Source of the DNA: Acidomyces sp. 'richmondensis'
Taxonomy: Eukaryota; Ascomycota; Dothideomycetes; Mycosphaerellales; Teratosphaeriaceae
NCBI GenBank assembly: GCA_003545705.1
Contig: QVLQ01000008.1
Coordinates: 1-64,000 of the forward strand
DNA length: 64,000 nt
Reading direction: 5' to 3'
Shown here: positions 10,552 through 22,486 of the stretch, one piece after another
Position numbering within the stretch: position 1 is the stretch's first letter
Layout: each line of letters starts with the position of its first letter
The notes under the pieces: generated by a model
Database searches by the model: none
Seen by the model: the letters and a program-made list of their open reading frames with translations, nothing else
What the model was told of the DNA's origin: nothing
Program-made: the position numbers and the translations under genes

Positions 10552-12708
10552 ATGGCCGCTGCCAAAGTTTCTCCCATCATTGCGTGGCAGACGAGCGCCT
10601 TCAGACTTTGTATATCTACCAATGAACACGGCGTGGCGTGCATAGAAAGTTTTGAACCCAACGGCTTCATCGCTAGACAACACTCTTCCCCTTGGTTTTC
10701 ATCGTCGAGCTTACCGCTGGCCAGCATCCGCTCGGTGGGTGATGGCAATACTGTAGTGAAAACTTCGAAAGCATTGATCGGTAGCTACCTGTCTAACCGG
10801 CTTCGATACATCAGCCACACAGAACATCAAGGGAAGGCAACAAAACGCCTAGATATCGTTTCGCATGATGAAGCGTCCGGCATTCAGGTCACGCACTGCC
10901 TGGAAGCCTACGATGGCATTCCGGTTTTGAGAAGCTCGGCAACGGTGGAGAACACATCGGTGTCCCCGCTCCAGGTCACTCAGCTGTCATCAATTACCAT
11001 CGGAGGGCTGACCTCTAGCTCTGAGAAATGGTGGGAAGACTACTCTCTGATGACTTGCAGGAATACTTGGTTACGTGAGGCTCAATGGAGTGAACAAACA
11101 TTGTCGCAGGTAGGTATAGACCACCTTGGGCTCTACGAGCTGAAAGGCGAGCATATGGCGTCTATGGCAACTTTTTCTATCTCAAATCGCGGCTCTTTTT
11201 CTACCGGGAGCTTTTTGCCAATGGGTGTACTGAAGCGCAACGACGATCAGGATGCATGGATATGGCAAATTGAGTGCAGCGGGTCATGGAGGTGGGAAAT
11301 AGGAGATTTCAAAGACAGCGTGTATGTGGCTATAGGCGGCCCTACTGCTATTGATCATGACTGGACTGTGACTCTTGCTCCAGGAGAGAAGTTCACGACT
11401 GTTCCTGTTGCTATTTCACGGGTTTCCAGTTCTATAGATGATGCATTTGGCGTCATGACCGCCTACAGAAGACGCATCATGAGGCCGCATCCCGACCATC
11501 ATGGCCTTCCTATTATCTTCAACGATTATATGAATTGTTTGATGGGCGACCCCACAGAAGACAAGATCAAAGACTTGATACCACCGGTGGCACAGTCAGG
11601 TGCAGAATATTTCGTAATCGATGCCGGTTGGTATGCCGACGACGGGAATTGGTGGGATGATGTGGGATTGTGGGAACCTTCAAAGAAACGATTTCCCTCC
11701 GGATTCAAAACTCTTCTGGATACCTTGAAGGCCAACGGATTGACTCCAGGTTTATGGATTGAGCCAGAAGTCGTTGGCGTGCGCAGCATCGTGGCCAAGC
11801 AACTACCCAAAGAAGCTTTCTTTCAACAGTGTGGCCAAAGAGTTGTCGAGCGGGGTCGATTTCAACTCGACTATCGCCATCCCGCCGTCCGCGAGCGTAT
11901 GCATGCCGTTATTGACAAGCTCGTTACAGATTACGGGATTGGATACTTCAAGTTCGATTACAATATTCAAGTCATGTCGGGAAGTGACATGGGTAGTTGC
12001 AACACGGGCGTAGCACATCTCGACCATCAGCGAGCATACCTAACCTGGGTCGGCGAAATTTTGGATAAATATCCACAATTAGTGCTTGAAACATGCTCCA
12101 GTGGAGCGCAACGCATGGACTATGCCCTCCTTGCGACCCATACTATCCAATCCACCAGTGACCAGCAGGATCCTGCATTGTACGCCGCAATTGCTGCTGC
12201 AGTACCCACTGCGGTAGTCCCGGAACAGAGCGCAACATGGGCGTATCCTCAAGGAGAATGGAGTGATGAGACTAACGCCTTGTGCGTGGTCAACAGTCTC
12301 CTCGGTCGAATTCATCTTAGTGGAAGACTCGATCATTTGCAGCCGCGCCAGTTCGACCTCATCTCTGAAGGAATGAGGGTCTACAAAGAAATCCGCCCTC
12401 TCCTTACAGTCGCACTTCCATTCTGGCCTCTTGGTCTCCCTGAATGGCACGATGACTGGATCGCACTTGGAATGAAGACGCCAAACCACGGTATTCTTCT
12501 GTCAGTCTGGCGTCGTGGCGGACCAGTAAAGCATGCCATTCCTTTACCGTGTGGCAGCAATTCCTCTGCAATACACGCGAGACTGTTGTATCCTTCGCTG
12601 CTACAGACCAAGATATCAAGTGTAGGATATGTGCTAAATGTTGAATTGCCAGACGTCACTTGCGCCCGCATTTTTCACGTATCTTGCGAGAACAGTGAAA
12701 GCGACTAA
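10552..12708 (+). CDS. GH36 alpha-galactosidase, intracellular
   Basis: Hydrolyses terminal alpha-1,6-galactosides such as melibiose or raffinose. A single exon encodes 718 residues, the normal size for fungal GH36. Visible marks are FVIDAGWYADDGNWWDDVG, then GLTPGLWIEPEVVG, then YFKFDYN carrying the likely nucleophile Asp469, and later STSDQQD with the likely acid/base Asp537. There is no signal peptide at MAAAKVSPIIAWQTSAF, so the enzyme should act in the cytosol on imported sugar. That fits the permease gene downstream and the divergent regulator upstream. The ATG at 10552 is the only sensible start: the frame matches the family from the first residues. Confidence 0.93.
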   Translation: MAAAKVSPIIAWQTSAFRLCISTNEHGVACIESFEPNGFIARQHSSPWFSSSSLPLASIRSVGDGNTVVKTSKALIGSYLSNRLRYISHTEHQGKATKRLDIVSHDEASGIQVTHCLEAYDGIPVLRSSATVENTSVSPLQVTQLSSITIGGLTSSSEKWWEDYSLMTCRNTWLREAQWSEQTLSQVGIDHLGLYELKGEHMASMATFSISNRGSFSTGSFLPMGVLKRNDDQDAWIWQIECSGSWRWEIGDFKDSVYVAIGGPTAIDHDWTVTLAPGEKFTTVPVAISRVSSSIDDAFGVMTAYRRRIMRPHPDHHGLPIIFNDYMNCLMGDPTEDKIKDLIPPVAQSGAEYFVIDAGWYADDGNWWDDVGLWEPSKKRFPSGFKTLLDTLKANGLTPGLWIEPEVVGVRSIVAKQLPKEAFFQQCGQRVVERGRFQLDYRHPAVRERMHAVIDKLVTDYGIGYFKFDYNIQVMSGSDMGSCNTGVAHLDHQRAYLTWVGEILDKYPQLVLETCSSGAQRMDYALLATHTIQSTSDQQDPALYAAIAAAVPTAVVPEQSATWAYPQGEWSDETNALCVVNSLLGRIHLSGRLDHLQPRQFDLISEGMRVYKEIRPLLTVALPFWPLGLPEWHDDWIALGMKTPNHGILLSVWRRGGPVKHAIPLPCGSNSSAIHARLLYPSLLQTKISSVGYVLNVELPDVTCARIFHVSCENSESD

Positions 12709-12921
12709 GCATTCTATTTCAACTAAGTACAACAAATTTTCCATCAATCACATAGATAGACCACATATCTTGAGGAGAATAGATTTTCAACCCTGAAAAT
12801 AATTATCTACGAAAGGTTAAAAGACTGTTTCACGTCTGCTACCAAAAATTAACAGTGTCCAAAAATAAAAGGTGAAGAAAAAATCAAACCAAAATTTTTT
12901 GATAGTATCCAATTAATTTCC

Positions 12922-12961
<40 letters not shown>

Positions 12962-13382
12962 ATGAGCTTACTTGTTTATGCCATTTTGGCTGGTTTCGGG
13001 AACAGTCAGTCACAGCACCTATGTCCCAATGCTATTAAGTATCGGAAGCCGGCAAATGCAATAGATGTGGAGGTGGGGTGAACATGGGAAAATCACTGCT
13101 GAGCGGCATGATATTTCCGAATGCAGGGATGACAGGGATCATTCCTCTCCAGTGAATGAGACCATCTTTTCATAGCCAACACCATGCTGATCTTTGTTGG
13201 TTGCGTGTTGCGCAAGATTTCTTCAAGAATTTCTCCGAGACATGCAACCTCCTACGCCTCATCCCGCTTAATATTCACATTCATATGAAGACTACCTCTA
13301 GCATTCTAATATTTCCCATCACGATGCTTTTTATAAATTCTGATCCCGCCATTTCCAATCTTGTCCATTTAAATTAAAAAAT
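12709..13382. other. Intergenic region with a 35-base T run
   Basis: No gene seen. A run of 35 T (12924-12958) lies 200 bp after the alpha-galactosidase stop. The rest is the terminator of that gene and the promoter of the permease. Confidence 0.6.
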
Positions 13383-15148
13383 ATGGCATGCAATAACAAG
13401 CCTAGTCCGGAACATTTGGAAGACACCAAGAAAGACAATGTTAAAGACACGCATATTCACGGCAGACTTGAGACAAACGAAAAACTCGATGAATTCGCTG
13501 AGGCTCGTGCTGCAAATCACCATGAGCACGAATTGACTGTCATTGAGGCATTGCACGCTTATCCTTATGCAGTCTTGTGGTCATTGCTGGTGTCAATGAG
13601 TGTCATCATGGAAGGTTACGATACCATTCTCATCGGTTCACTTTATGGTTACCCAGCCTACAAACGTCAATTCGGGTTTTACGATCCGGCCGTTGGAACG
13701 TACGTGATTAAAGGTGCTTGGATGTCTGCACTAGGTAGTGGACCGGTGGCCGGCTCTATTTTTGGAGCCTTCATCAATGGATTGGTATGCCAACGCTTTG
13801 GCTACAAGCCTGCATTCATCGGAGCTTTGATATTGATGATTGCATTCGTATTCATCTCCTTTTTTGGCGAAACAATTGAGCTTCAGGTGGTTGGGCAGGT
13901 ACTTTGTGGGTATGTCGCCATGCAAACGAGACATAGAAGTGTTACAACTGGCATCTAATTTACCCATCAGTCTACCATGGGGAGCGTTTGCCACTATTGG
14001 CCCTGCTTATGCATCAGAACTTTGCCCGCTAGCTATTCGGCCATACCTCACCGCTTACACAAACATGTGTTTTGCAATCGGGCAACTCATCGGAGCCGGC
14101 GTTCTACAGAGTCTTATCAATCGTGACGACCAATGGTCTTATCGAATTCCTTTCGCTATCCAATGGTTGTGGACTCCTTTCTTACTTTTCGGGGCTCTTT
14201 TCATGCCCGAAAGCCCATGGTAATATGCGGTAAAGTGAACCTGTGACGTGGTTCTATAGCTGACATTTTTGTCTTTCGATCAGGTGGCTCGTACGAAATG
14301 GACAGCCCGAGAAAGCAGAAAGATCTTTATTGCGACTTATGACTCCGCATGAACGTAACAATGCACCGTCCCTGCTGTCTCTGATGGTTCGGACCAATCA
14401 CATTGAAATGGAAATCACGAAAGGGACTTCATATCTCGACTGTTTCCGAGGCGTAGACCTTCGACGAACTGAGATTGCATGCATCGTCTTCTTAGGTCAA
14501 ATCACATGCGGAGCGCAGTTTGCCTATTCAGCTACATTCTTCTTTGAGCAAGCGGGCATGAAATCAGGAGATGCATACAAATTAAACCTCGGCGACACAT
14601 CACTAGCTTTCTGTGGGACAGTTGGCTCCTGGTTCTTGATGAAACGCTTTGGTCGTCGCAAGATGTATCTCTGCGGGATGGCAAGTATGTTTACTTGCCT
14701 TATGATCATAGGCTTCCTAGGCATACCAAATCATGCAGCAAATGCTGTATGGGGTCAAGCTGCCATGTGTTTCCTTTGGTTACTGTCATTCTCCCTCACT
14801 ATCGGACCGGTGGGTTGGACTGTTCCCGCTGAAGTTTCTTCAACACGCCTACGATCGAAGACCGTGGTTTTGGCAAGAAACACCTATTATGTCTCTCAAG
14901 TTATTGCAAATGTCTTAGAGCCTTTCATGATGAACCCAACTGACTGGAACTGGAAAGGGAAGACCGGCTTCTTTTGGGCTGGCACGTTGTTCATAACCCT
15001 CGTATGGGCCTTTTTCCGGATGCCAGAAACGAAGAACCGAACGAATGATGAGTTGGACGTTATGTTTGCAAATAATATCCCTACTTGGAGGTTCAAGGAC
15101 TATTCTATTAGTGCGGAAGAAACTTTAAGACGCAATGACGTGTGTTAA
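13383..15148 (+). CDS. MFS alpha-glucoside/maltose-type permease
   Basis: A proton symporter of the sugar porter family, closest in look to fungal alpha-glucoside (MAL-type) permeases. Exons 13383-13909, 13971-14219 and 14284-15148 join through 61- and 64-bp GT-AG introns into 546 codons plus stop. N-terminal marks are LHAYPYAVLWSLLVSMSVIM, EGYDTILIGSLYGYPAYKRQ and LPWGAFATIGPAYASELCPL. Further on are PESPWWLVRNGQPEKAERSL, KRFGRRKMYLCGM and PETKNRTNDELDVMF. It lies 674 bp after the alpha-galactosidase in the same direction, so it plausibly imports the galactoside that the GH36 enzyme splits. The substrate is inferred. Confidence 0.9.
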
Positions 15149-15588
15149 ATCCTACACACAAAAGCAAGATTTCTGGCAGATGTGAAGCATCCCACAATTC
15201 GCCTTATATCAATTTGTATTAGGATCTTGTTTTAATCCATGAACTAAAGCGCTTCGCCAACAAGCTAGTCACGCCACCAGATGTGTTCACAGTCAAGATG
15301 TATTGCGATATTTGATTGATTTGACTTGCAAGACAAGTTCAAATCGAGTTTTTAATGTTCCTTGCAATTCAAGGCATCGATATCTACTTGATTCGTTATT
15401 TGGAGGGCCTTGTTAGGGGTGTAGTTGTTATTTTGAAGTTATTTTTGTTGAATCGTCCACTTTTTTTTAACATAAACACCAACTCTTCGAAAAACTTAGT
15501 CGATGGGGAAGCTGGTCGCCCCTCGAATCTGATCATGAACTTCCGTCTCAACCCCTAAACTAAATGAGGACTGTAAGCCAAGGCAAAG
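15149..15588. other. AT-rich intergenic sequence
   Basis: Downstream of the permease. Low GC, no domain-bearing frame; start of the repeat block. Confidence 0.5.
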
Positions 15589-15810
15589 AGCTGAAAGAGT
15601 GGTCTCCAAACTCCGCAATGTACAAGACTTTGCACATTCCGCGTTAGCTAATGCGGAACAAAGGCAAGAGGGTTACGCTAATCGCACCCGTGAAGCTCTA
15701 CTCTCATTCCAAGTAGGGGACAAAGTCTAGCTAAACCTCCGCAATATTGCTACGGATCGTCTAAGAAAGTGGATTGGATTTATACCTAGTATACAGTAAT
15801 ACGTGTTAAA
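15589..15810 (+). pseudogene. Gypsy pol C-terminal fragment
   Basis: The plus strand reads ANAEQRQEGYANRTREALLS, then FQVGDKV, a TAG (Trp in relatives), then LNLRNIATDRLRK. This is the post-integrase segment of Ty3/gypsy polyproteins. Neither flank continues it. Confidence 0.6.
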
Positions 15811-16455
15811 AGGTGGGTGACCCTTCAGAGTTCGATGGAAGCTTGAACACTAGTAAGATGTGGAGTGTGTTATAGGAGCCAACTGTGATGGATTGATTGA
15901 TTAATTAGAGAAGGGAAAGCTGACTAGACAGGATGGAACAAGTTGTCTTGTCAAGACATCAAGTGCATGCCTCAGGCATCCTCCCACTGTCTTTCTGAAC
16001 TGCCAACTCTCAACAATCTTAATATAAGAGAGGACCCTTCTAGTCACTTCTGGTTATAGTGGCTTAGACAGCTTATTTGGTAGTCTACCTAGTAGATTTC
16101 TGATTAGTATAGCATTTGATATTAAGAGGATAGGAATGCTAAGGTCAATATCTCCCTCTTTCTTATACTCTAAATATCTTAGGTTGTAGACTATGACTGC
16201 TTTCCTATTAGGTACCTACATCTTGAAGTTCTTAGTAGTTCCTTCAATATATCCTATAGTGATCGCTGCTTATCCTAGGTAGAAATAGATCAGCAATACA
16301 AGACTTTATTATTATATTAGATGAGTCTTGAAAGGTGGATGACTCTTCTGAGTTCGATGGAAGCTTGAACATTAGTAAGATTTGGAGTGTGTTATAGGAA
16401 CCAACCGTAATGGATTAATTGTTTTGAAAAAGGAAAGCTAACTAGACAGCCCACC
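15811..16455. repeat. Pair of ~125-bp direct repeats with degenerate sequence between
   Basis: The segment around 15811-15935 (AAAGGTGGGTGACCCTTCAG onward) recurs at about 16327-16455 with mostly transition differences. The stretch 15924-16016 after the first copy also recurs at 31580-31668. They may be ends of a decayed retroelement; no coding frame remains. Confidence 0.55.
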
Positions 16456-16548
16456 TCCCAAATAAAGGGCCTACACCTGCCTGTCCTACTAGGTATTAAG
16501 CACTTATAGATATCTATAATACACTTAAACAACAACAGACTACCCCTA

Positions 16549-17358
16549 ACGTCAACCGCGGGAAAGCTGCGCAGACGGTTTAGCTGTGCATAGAAATTGC
16601 CAAGACTTTCTAAAACGACTTTTTCTCAATGCAGCTGTAATATAATGAATTTTTAAAGAGCTAGCAAGTTTATAGTGTCGTGGAGTAGGACGTCCTGAGT
16701 GTCCGTCGTCCTGGAAGGGAGCGTATCACGCGTAGGTCGAGTAGGCAACCAGCTCAGTAGATCAGTGAACGTCGCATTAGCATATGATACAAGGCCGGCC
16801 TGTCTGGCTGTCTGGCTGTCTGTCTGTACGTGTGTGTGTGTAGGCTCTTCTGGGTCATGCATGCAGGTCTGAAAGGTGAATGATGATACGTGTGTGTATC
16901 TATATGTACAAGAATACAAATATGTCAATGTCTGTCTGTCTGTCTGTGTGTCTGTCTGTCTGTGTTCGCTGTGTAACTGTGTATGTGTGTGTGTGTGTGT
17001 GTCGGAAAGCTCAGCTACCGTGGCAGGTGTGCCACCACCGCTTCCGCCTGCCGCCACAACCCAACCTGCATGCGGTCAATCCCCACGACAATAGCAAACT
17101 TTTTGCTCTTCCGCTTACAAGAGCAAACGTATTCTCTCTAACGCTTTATAGAAGGCTACTACAGACTCCTTGTGTTGATTTATAATTACCCTGCTCTCTT
17201 ACTCGTTAAGGTTGCCTACAGAGACGGTTATATGCTGATTTAGTTCTGCGAATAATATATCATAAACTAAGTATAGTAAGTCCTGACTGCGAATAGTTTG
17301 GCACGCTCGGCGTAGATGCGCAGCTTCACCGTCTGCGCAGTTTCCCCGCGGTTTACGT
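16549..17358. mobile_element. MITE-like pogo derivative, TA-flanked
   Basis: ~31-bp imperfect inverted repeats (ACGTCAACCGCGGGAAAGCT at the left; its near-complement ends at 17358) lie between TA dinucleotides. Without the nested 415-bp element and its 4-bp duplication it is about 390 bp and has no transposase, so it is non-autonomous. Confidence 0.7.
16676..17090 (+). mobile_element. Short TG...CA element, copy 2, ATAG target duplication
   Basis: 415 bp, TGTCGTGGAG to CCCCACGACA, flanked by ATAG on both sides (16672-16675 and 17091-17094). It is nested in the MITE-like element and is the most complete copy. Confidence 0.85.
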
Positions 17359-17532
17359 TACTGTAAATACCTAGACTTAAGTAGCTGCCTAATACTACTA
17401 TATAGTGCTAAGACCCCCTCTAACCCCTATTAAGAGCAATACCCTCTCTATAAGGATAAAAAGAGAAGAAGATCGAACTAAGATAAAGGGAAAGACTAAC
17501 AAAGAGATCCTAGAGGAACTTAATAACCTTTA

Positions 17533-19387
17533 ACGTGATTGATGGGGAAGCGACGCAGATGGGGAAGCGACGCAGATGGGGAAGCGACGCACGGATTTCG
17601 ACCCTATAAGTAAGAAAGCTATCTATGCGACGTAACAATAATACAATCCGACTCTAACTCTAAATCTCGATTCTCCTCGTCCTCCTCTATTATATCCTCG
17701 ATTTCTAGCGTATTCTAACGTTTCCTTCGCTTTTTCTTCGACTTTAATATTGATACTTTAGCTTCAGCTTTCTCGACAATATCGAGGATTTCCTATATAT
17801 TAAAGACAAACTTACCTTTTAACGCTATTCGCTTCCCTTTCTTACGTTGTTTTTGTTACTATAAAAGCTCTTATTACGTATTATTCTATTACCGTAAAAG
17901 TATAAGCTCAGTTTAAGTCTTTTCGAAAGCTACTCTAGCTCGCTCAATATACCGCCGAACTAGGGTCTGTAAATTCTACTCTTTTACTACTAAATTAACG
18001 ATAGTATTAGCTTACTGTAGCTCTATACCGTCCAGAGGGGAGCTATTAAGTAGCGTAAGGTCGAGGGCTTTAGTAGAGTCGATCTTATATAGCCTAGTCA
18101 GCGGCGGAGGGGTAGGCATTTAGAGCGTCGAGAGGATAGTAACTGGGCTTAGCAGTAAGATACCGGTAGTGCGGAAGGATAATAGGATATTAGAAGTCGT
18201 AAAGGCTTGTTTTCGGGCGTTAATATATGCTATAGTCCACTCTAATCGCGGTATATAGCCGGTATTAAGTCGGAAGAGAGCGTCGACTTCCGACGAAAGC
18301 GCCCGTTTAAGCAGGCTAAAGACGCCGGCGTCGAGAGGTTATAAGATATACGATGAATGCAGTGGTAATACAACTAGATCTATCGCTTTATCGAGATAAT
18401 AAGCAATAAACCTAGCCGTAAGATAGCTTCCGTATCCATTAAGGATAAGTAGGCGTCGTTTTTTATCTATACGTCGCGTTTTAGGGTCAAATACAGTCTT
18501 AAGCTACTTATAAGCGTAGCAATCCGACGTCTATCCGCTAGTACTAGTTGAGAACCTCCAATTTAGCGGTATAGATACTAGTATCTATCCGCTATTCGTA
18601 TATTGTGCCCGGAAGATAATAAGCGGAGGTAATACTTATCCGGAGGCCCTGATACACTTAATAGCTATAACCTACTCTTATCGGCTAGGTATTTTCTTAA
18701 AATTTAGTATATCCCTTATATTAATAAGTAACTTCGATATATTACTATTTCCGATTGCAAAACTGGACTCGTTAGCGTTAAAAACGCAATTAGGAGGGTA
18801 TTGGTTTTCGAAGAAGAGGTCGGAGAGGGTAGTAAAGAACGACTCGATAATCGTATAGCTCGTTCCATTAAACCGGCTAGCTTCGATCTTTTAGCTATAT
18901 ATTGTAGCTATTATAGGATACCGGTTTCGAAGGCGGTTAAAGTACTGTTTACTAATCGGAGGGTAAGAAGGTGGATTCGAAGTAAGAGCGTATTAATAAG
19001 ATCGGATTTCTTTAGCAAAACTACGCGTTAATAGGAGGGTTATCGGGCAACCTGCTTTTGAAAGTCGAGAAATCCACTTTATAAGAGACTCCTCTTTAGT
19101 AGTTGAAAGTATTTGTTACGTAGCGTACGCAGTAGAACGAGAAAGGCGCCTAGAGAGGCGATACTGAAGCGTCGACTCTAGTACTAATAACGCAGCAGTG
19201 CACTTGCGAATCGAGGTATAGTCGCCTTTTCGATAGCTAGTAATAGCCTTAGATATACGATCTTCAAATTGTGAAGGCATAATACGCGTAAAAGAAAAAT
19301 AGTCGCGTAAGGAAGAACAAAAAGTACGAAAGTAACGCGGGCGCGTGCGTCGCTTCCCCATCTGCGTCGCTTCCCCATCAATCACGT
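17533..19387 (-). mobile_element. Full-length pogo/Fot1-type transposon P1, transposase RIP-damaged
   Basis: 1855 bp between TA duplications (17531-17532, 19388-19389) with ACGTGATTGATGGGGAAGCG termini. Three 17-bp iterons GATGGGGAAGCGACGCA stand at the left end and two at the right end, likely transposase-binding sites. The transposase runs on the minus strand from MPSQFEDRISKAITSYRKGD at the right end. Its HTH start is readable for about 50 residues; the catalytic part is scattered with stops and very AT-rich. Confidence 0.85.
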
Positions 19388-19389
19388 TA

Positions 19390-19826
19390 AGTAATAGTAG
19401 TAAAGAAGCTAGAGAGTAGGAACATTGAGATCTTTGTAGGATTAGGAGCTGTAAAGGACAGACTGCTAGAAGATCAGAGGTGGATCTAAGAGCAATACCC
19501 TTTAGTATACCTTAGTATACCCTAATTCTAGGCAATTGTCTATAGAGTGAGGGTGGCAGATAGTGTAAACCCCGCCTATATATAGGCCTTCTAAAGGATC
19601 TAAGAGGAAAATGCAAAGCTCTACCCTAATATAAAGGTAATAAGGGCGTCCTAATTGAAAAGCAGAGAAATAAGAGAGAGGAAAACCTATTTATCCCTTA
19701 TATTATCTATATAAAGGGCATAGTAGGTTAGAGACTTAGTAAGGAAAGGGCTAGTCTAGAACGGGACACTCCTAATAGCAGAGGAGTTCTACCTACAATA
19801 ACGGATAACTTAATATCTAAACTGCG
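19390..19826 (+). other. Degenerate retroelement interior
   Basis: AT-rich sequence with many TAG/TAA triplets, leading directly into an LTR of the element A family. Probably the decayed 3' end of a related element; no domain is readable. Confidence 0.4.
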
Positions 19827-20076
19827 TGTCACAGGCAAGGCCTATGCTAACTGGATTCAGGTCAGCAGCTCATGAATCAGGGCTGAAGCCCAAGTATGGG
19901 GTTATGACTTAGGGAGGAAGGAACACTATTTCTTCTGAGAAAATTTTGATCCTTTTGTAGCTCCTTAAGCTACCTCCTATCTTTAAGATACTTAGTATAG
20001 TTCAGTTAGCTCTAAGAAAGACATTGCCTACAGCTATATCCACTCCTACTTACCTGCCTGCCTGCTACCTGTGACA
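19827..20076 (+). repeat. Old LTR of the element A family
   Basis: 250 bp, TGTCACAGGC to CCTGTGACA, matching the 246-bp LTRs at 49444 and 55172 with many transitions. The flanks (CTGCG, GTCGG) are not a duplication, so it is not a clean solo insertion. Confidence 0.8.
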
Positions 20077-21696
20077 GTCGGATAATCTTCCTGCAATGCT
20101 CGAACTTAGGAAACGGTCCCCACGCTCAAAGCGATTAATTGTGACGATGACCTTGGGGATAGTGCTCCTTTCAGTTTCATCGGCTCCATTGCAGCCTTCG
20201 AAGAAGATCGTAACTATTGGTGATTTAAAGGATGATACTGACAATTTGTACGAACAGACTCTGCTAGTTTCCGGGTACACGGCCACGAGGAACTGAATTG
20301 GAGTCTGTCGGAAATGGGTCGCTTTTGTCGCTGTAGATTGAATCTTATGTTATCCAGGCAAATCGATGAAGTAGTATTAATATTTTCGGCATTAAGAATA
20401 GGCTACAAGTGCAAATAAATTCAACGATAGCATTTGCAATATTGTCAGAGTTTGCTGAAACTGCACAGGTCAAAGTGCTGCTTATCGTATATTTTTCCTA
20501 TGTAGTTCAAACAGAGATCGACCCATGGATTCGGCTCTCTTAAGGTCAAGGGACTGGTGCATGGAGCAAAATAAGACTCGGCAAGAGCATTTTGCTGATG
20601 CTGTGCTTGGAGACTGAAGCAATACCTCCTTTGAGCGACTGATCTCATGCTGCAGTTCAAATCCATGATATGATACAGCGCACAAGACCGTGAAATGAAT
20701 GTCCGATCTCTGCTATCAAAACTGGGTCCTCAAAGAGCCGTTTCTAGAGTTCTCAGGGACGCAGATAAAAGTTGAGAAGGTTGAGACTGATGGTACAGCC
20801 AATACCCTTTGGTTTCACCCGTCCATTTGGCTTTGAGTAATCACGGGTGGAAAGCTTTTTCTGCCGTTATGGCAATGAGAATATGGTAGGTACGTCAAAT
20901 CTTTTGATCCATGCGGAGCCCGAAGGCCCACAAATCTTTGAGTGTCAACCGGAGAGGGATTTCCTGCAATGCTGCATAGCTCTTTGATCGTGTTATGTGT
21001 TGACTAGCGAACGATCGAAAGAATGCTTGCCAAACAGGCAGTTACTTCAATAAAGAAAAGCGAATGAAATCGGCTGTTGCTGGAAGCCAAGCGTTGCCAT
21101 TCAGCCTCGGCACTAAGTTCATCGTTCTCTATGCATGAAGCTCCTTATGAGATACATGGCCGCTCGCGAATGCAAAGTCGGTGGTACAATATGTGAAGCA
21201 TGATGGGTGCTACTCCACAAAGCAATATACACACGTGCTAATCGACCTTGCAAAATTGTCTGTGGGGTTCAGCCATTTAGCAATGCGAATTATATCGACT
21301 CTCTCGCAACATGCTTTGCCGCGGGCATCATTGGCCCCTTTTACGGTCTCCGTGGTACGCGGCAGCCTTGATACCGACATCCATTTTATGTGGAGATAGG
21401 TTAGGCCAAGCAACCAAAGGGCTCAGTGTATTGCAGGGCTCAAGAGGAGAAAAGCATGGTGGACCAGTGTAGGATAGCTCCCAGATCGACTTACTGTACT
21501 ACAAGAAGCCAACGAATGAGAACAGCATTGTTTAAATCCACCTCTTCTGCCTCTAAGATGACAATCAATATCATTGTAGAAGAACACCATTCGCCAAGCC
21601 CTGAAAGTAAGCAAGGTGGGTTCCTCGTCCATCGTCTCCTCTAATCGTGCCGTTCTGCCCGAAACCTACATCTTTACCCATCTGTCTCATTATCCA
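20077..21696. other. Region without a recognisable gene
   Basis: Balanced base composition unlike the RIP-damaged blocks, but only short open frames (under ~75 residues) on both strands and no domain that I recognise. The right end is the 3' flank of SAR1. Confidence 0.5.
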
Positions 21697-22486
21697 CTAT
21701 ACATACTGTGACAACCATCGAATGCCTTCGCCGTAACCTTGCCGCATGACGACCGAGCACATGAAGATCTCAATGGGTCGGATGCCTTCGAGCGGAACCT
21801 TGCCCTTGCCAGCTACATCGCACAAACATACATTATCAGCACAATGCCCTCGCGACCTCCATGCGCACGACTGTGGCACAAACAAACGGAGCGGTACTCA
21901 CTCGTCTGGTAAAGTCCCAACTCATGCCGCAGCTGCTCTTCGCTGACGGCGTTGGGATGATCGATCTTGTTGCCAAGAATCAAAAATGGTGTCTTCTGCA
22001 ACTCTTCCATGCTAAGGAGCGCATCGAGCTCGGCCTTGCTCTCAGCGAATCGCTCTGGATCCTTGGCGTCGACGAGGAAAACGATGCCAGAGACCTCGGG
22101 GAAGTAGTCTTTCCACAGGCGGCGCGCCTGCTGATGGCCACCGAGGTCGAAGGTGGTGAAGCGACAACTACCAATGCTGAGTTCTTCACTGGTGGGATGC
22201 AGGGTTGGTTGGAGGATGGCCACTCGATCGTTCTTCAGCATGTGTAGCAACTGGCAGGGGTCAGCGCTACGCGAGCAAGGAATAAAAACGGCGAGGTGCC
22301 TGAAGAAAAGAGAAGGGATAAGACGCACGGTGGTCTTTCCTGCATTATCGAGGCCGAGGAAGAGGAGTTTGGCATGCTTATTCGCAAGGCCCAATTGGGC
22401 CAGGATATCCCAGACTGTGCCGTGGTCAACATGTGCCTCCAAGCCACGGACGGGGACCGAGACGTACACCAGTCGATGATCCACAT
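21697..22486 (-). CDS. SAR1: SAR1 small GTPase (COPII coat assembly)
   Basis: Starts COPII vesicle budding at the endoplasmic reticulum when loaded with GTP by Sec12. Four exons (22486-22468, 22414-22329, 22250-21902, 21812-21697) join through GT-AG introns of 53, 78 and 89 bp into exactly 189 codons plus stop, the canonical SAR1 length. The first exon is only 19 bp (MWIIDW). Visible motifs are GLDNAGKTT (P-loop), PTLHPTSEELSIG (switch I), FDLGGHQQARRLWKDYFPEV (switch II), NKIDHPNAVSE and the C-terminal RQGYGEGIRWLSQYV. It is divergent from DPM2, another secretory-pathway gene. Housekeeping and essential in yeasts. Confidence 0.97.

Noticed and set aside
20065..20296. Overlapping ~70-residue ORFs on both strands as a small secreted protein gene
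   Set aside because: A hydrophobic start exists on the plus strand (RLIVTMTLGIVLLSVSSAP), but the frame ends after 66 residues, has no cysteines and no supporting splice signals.
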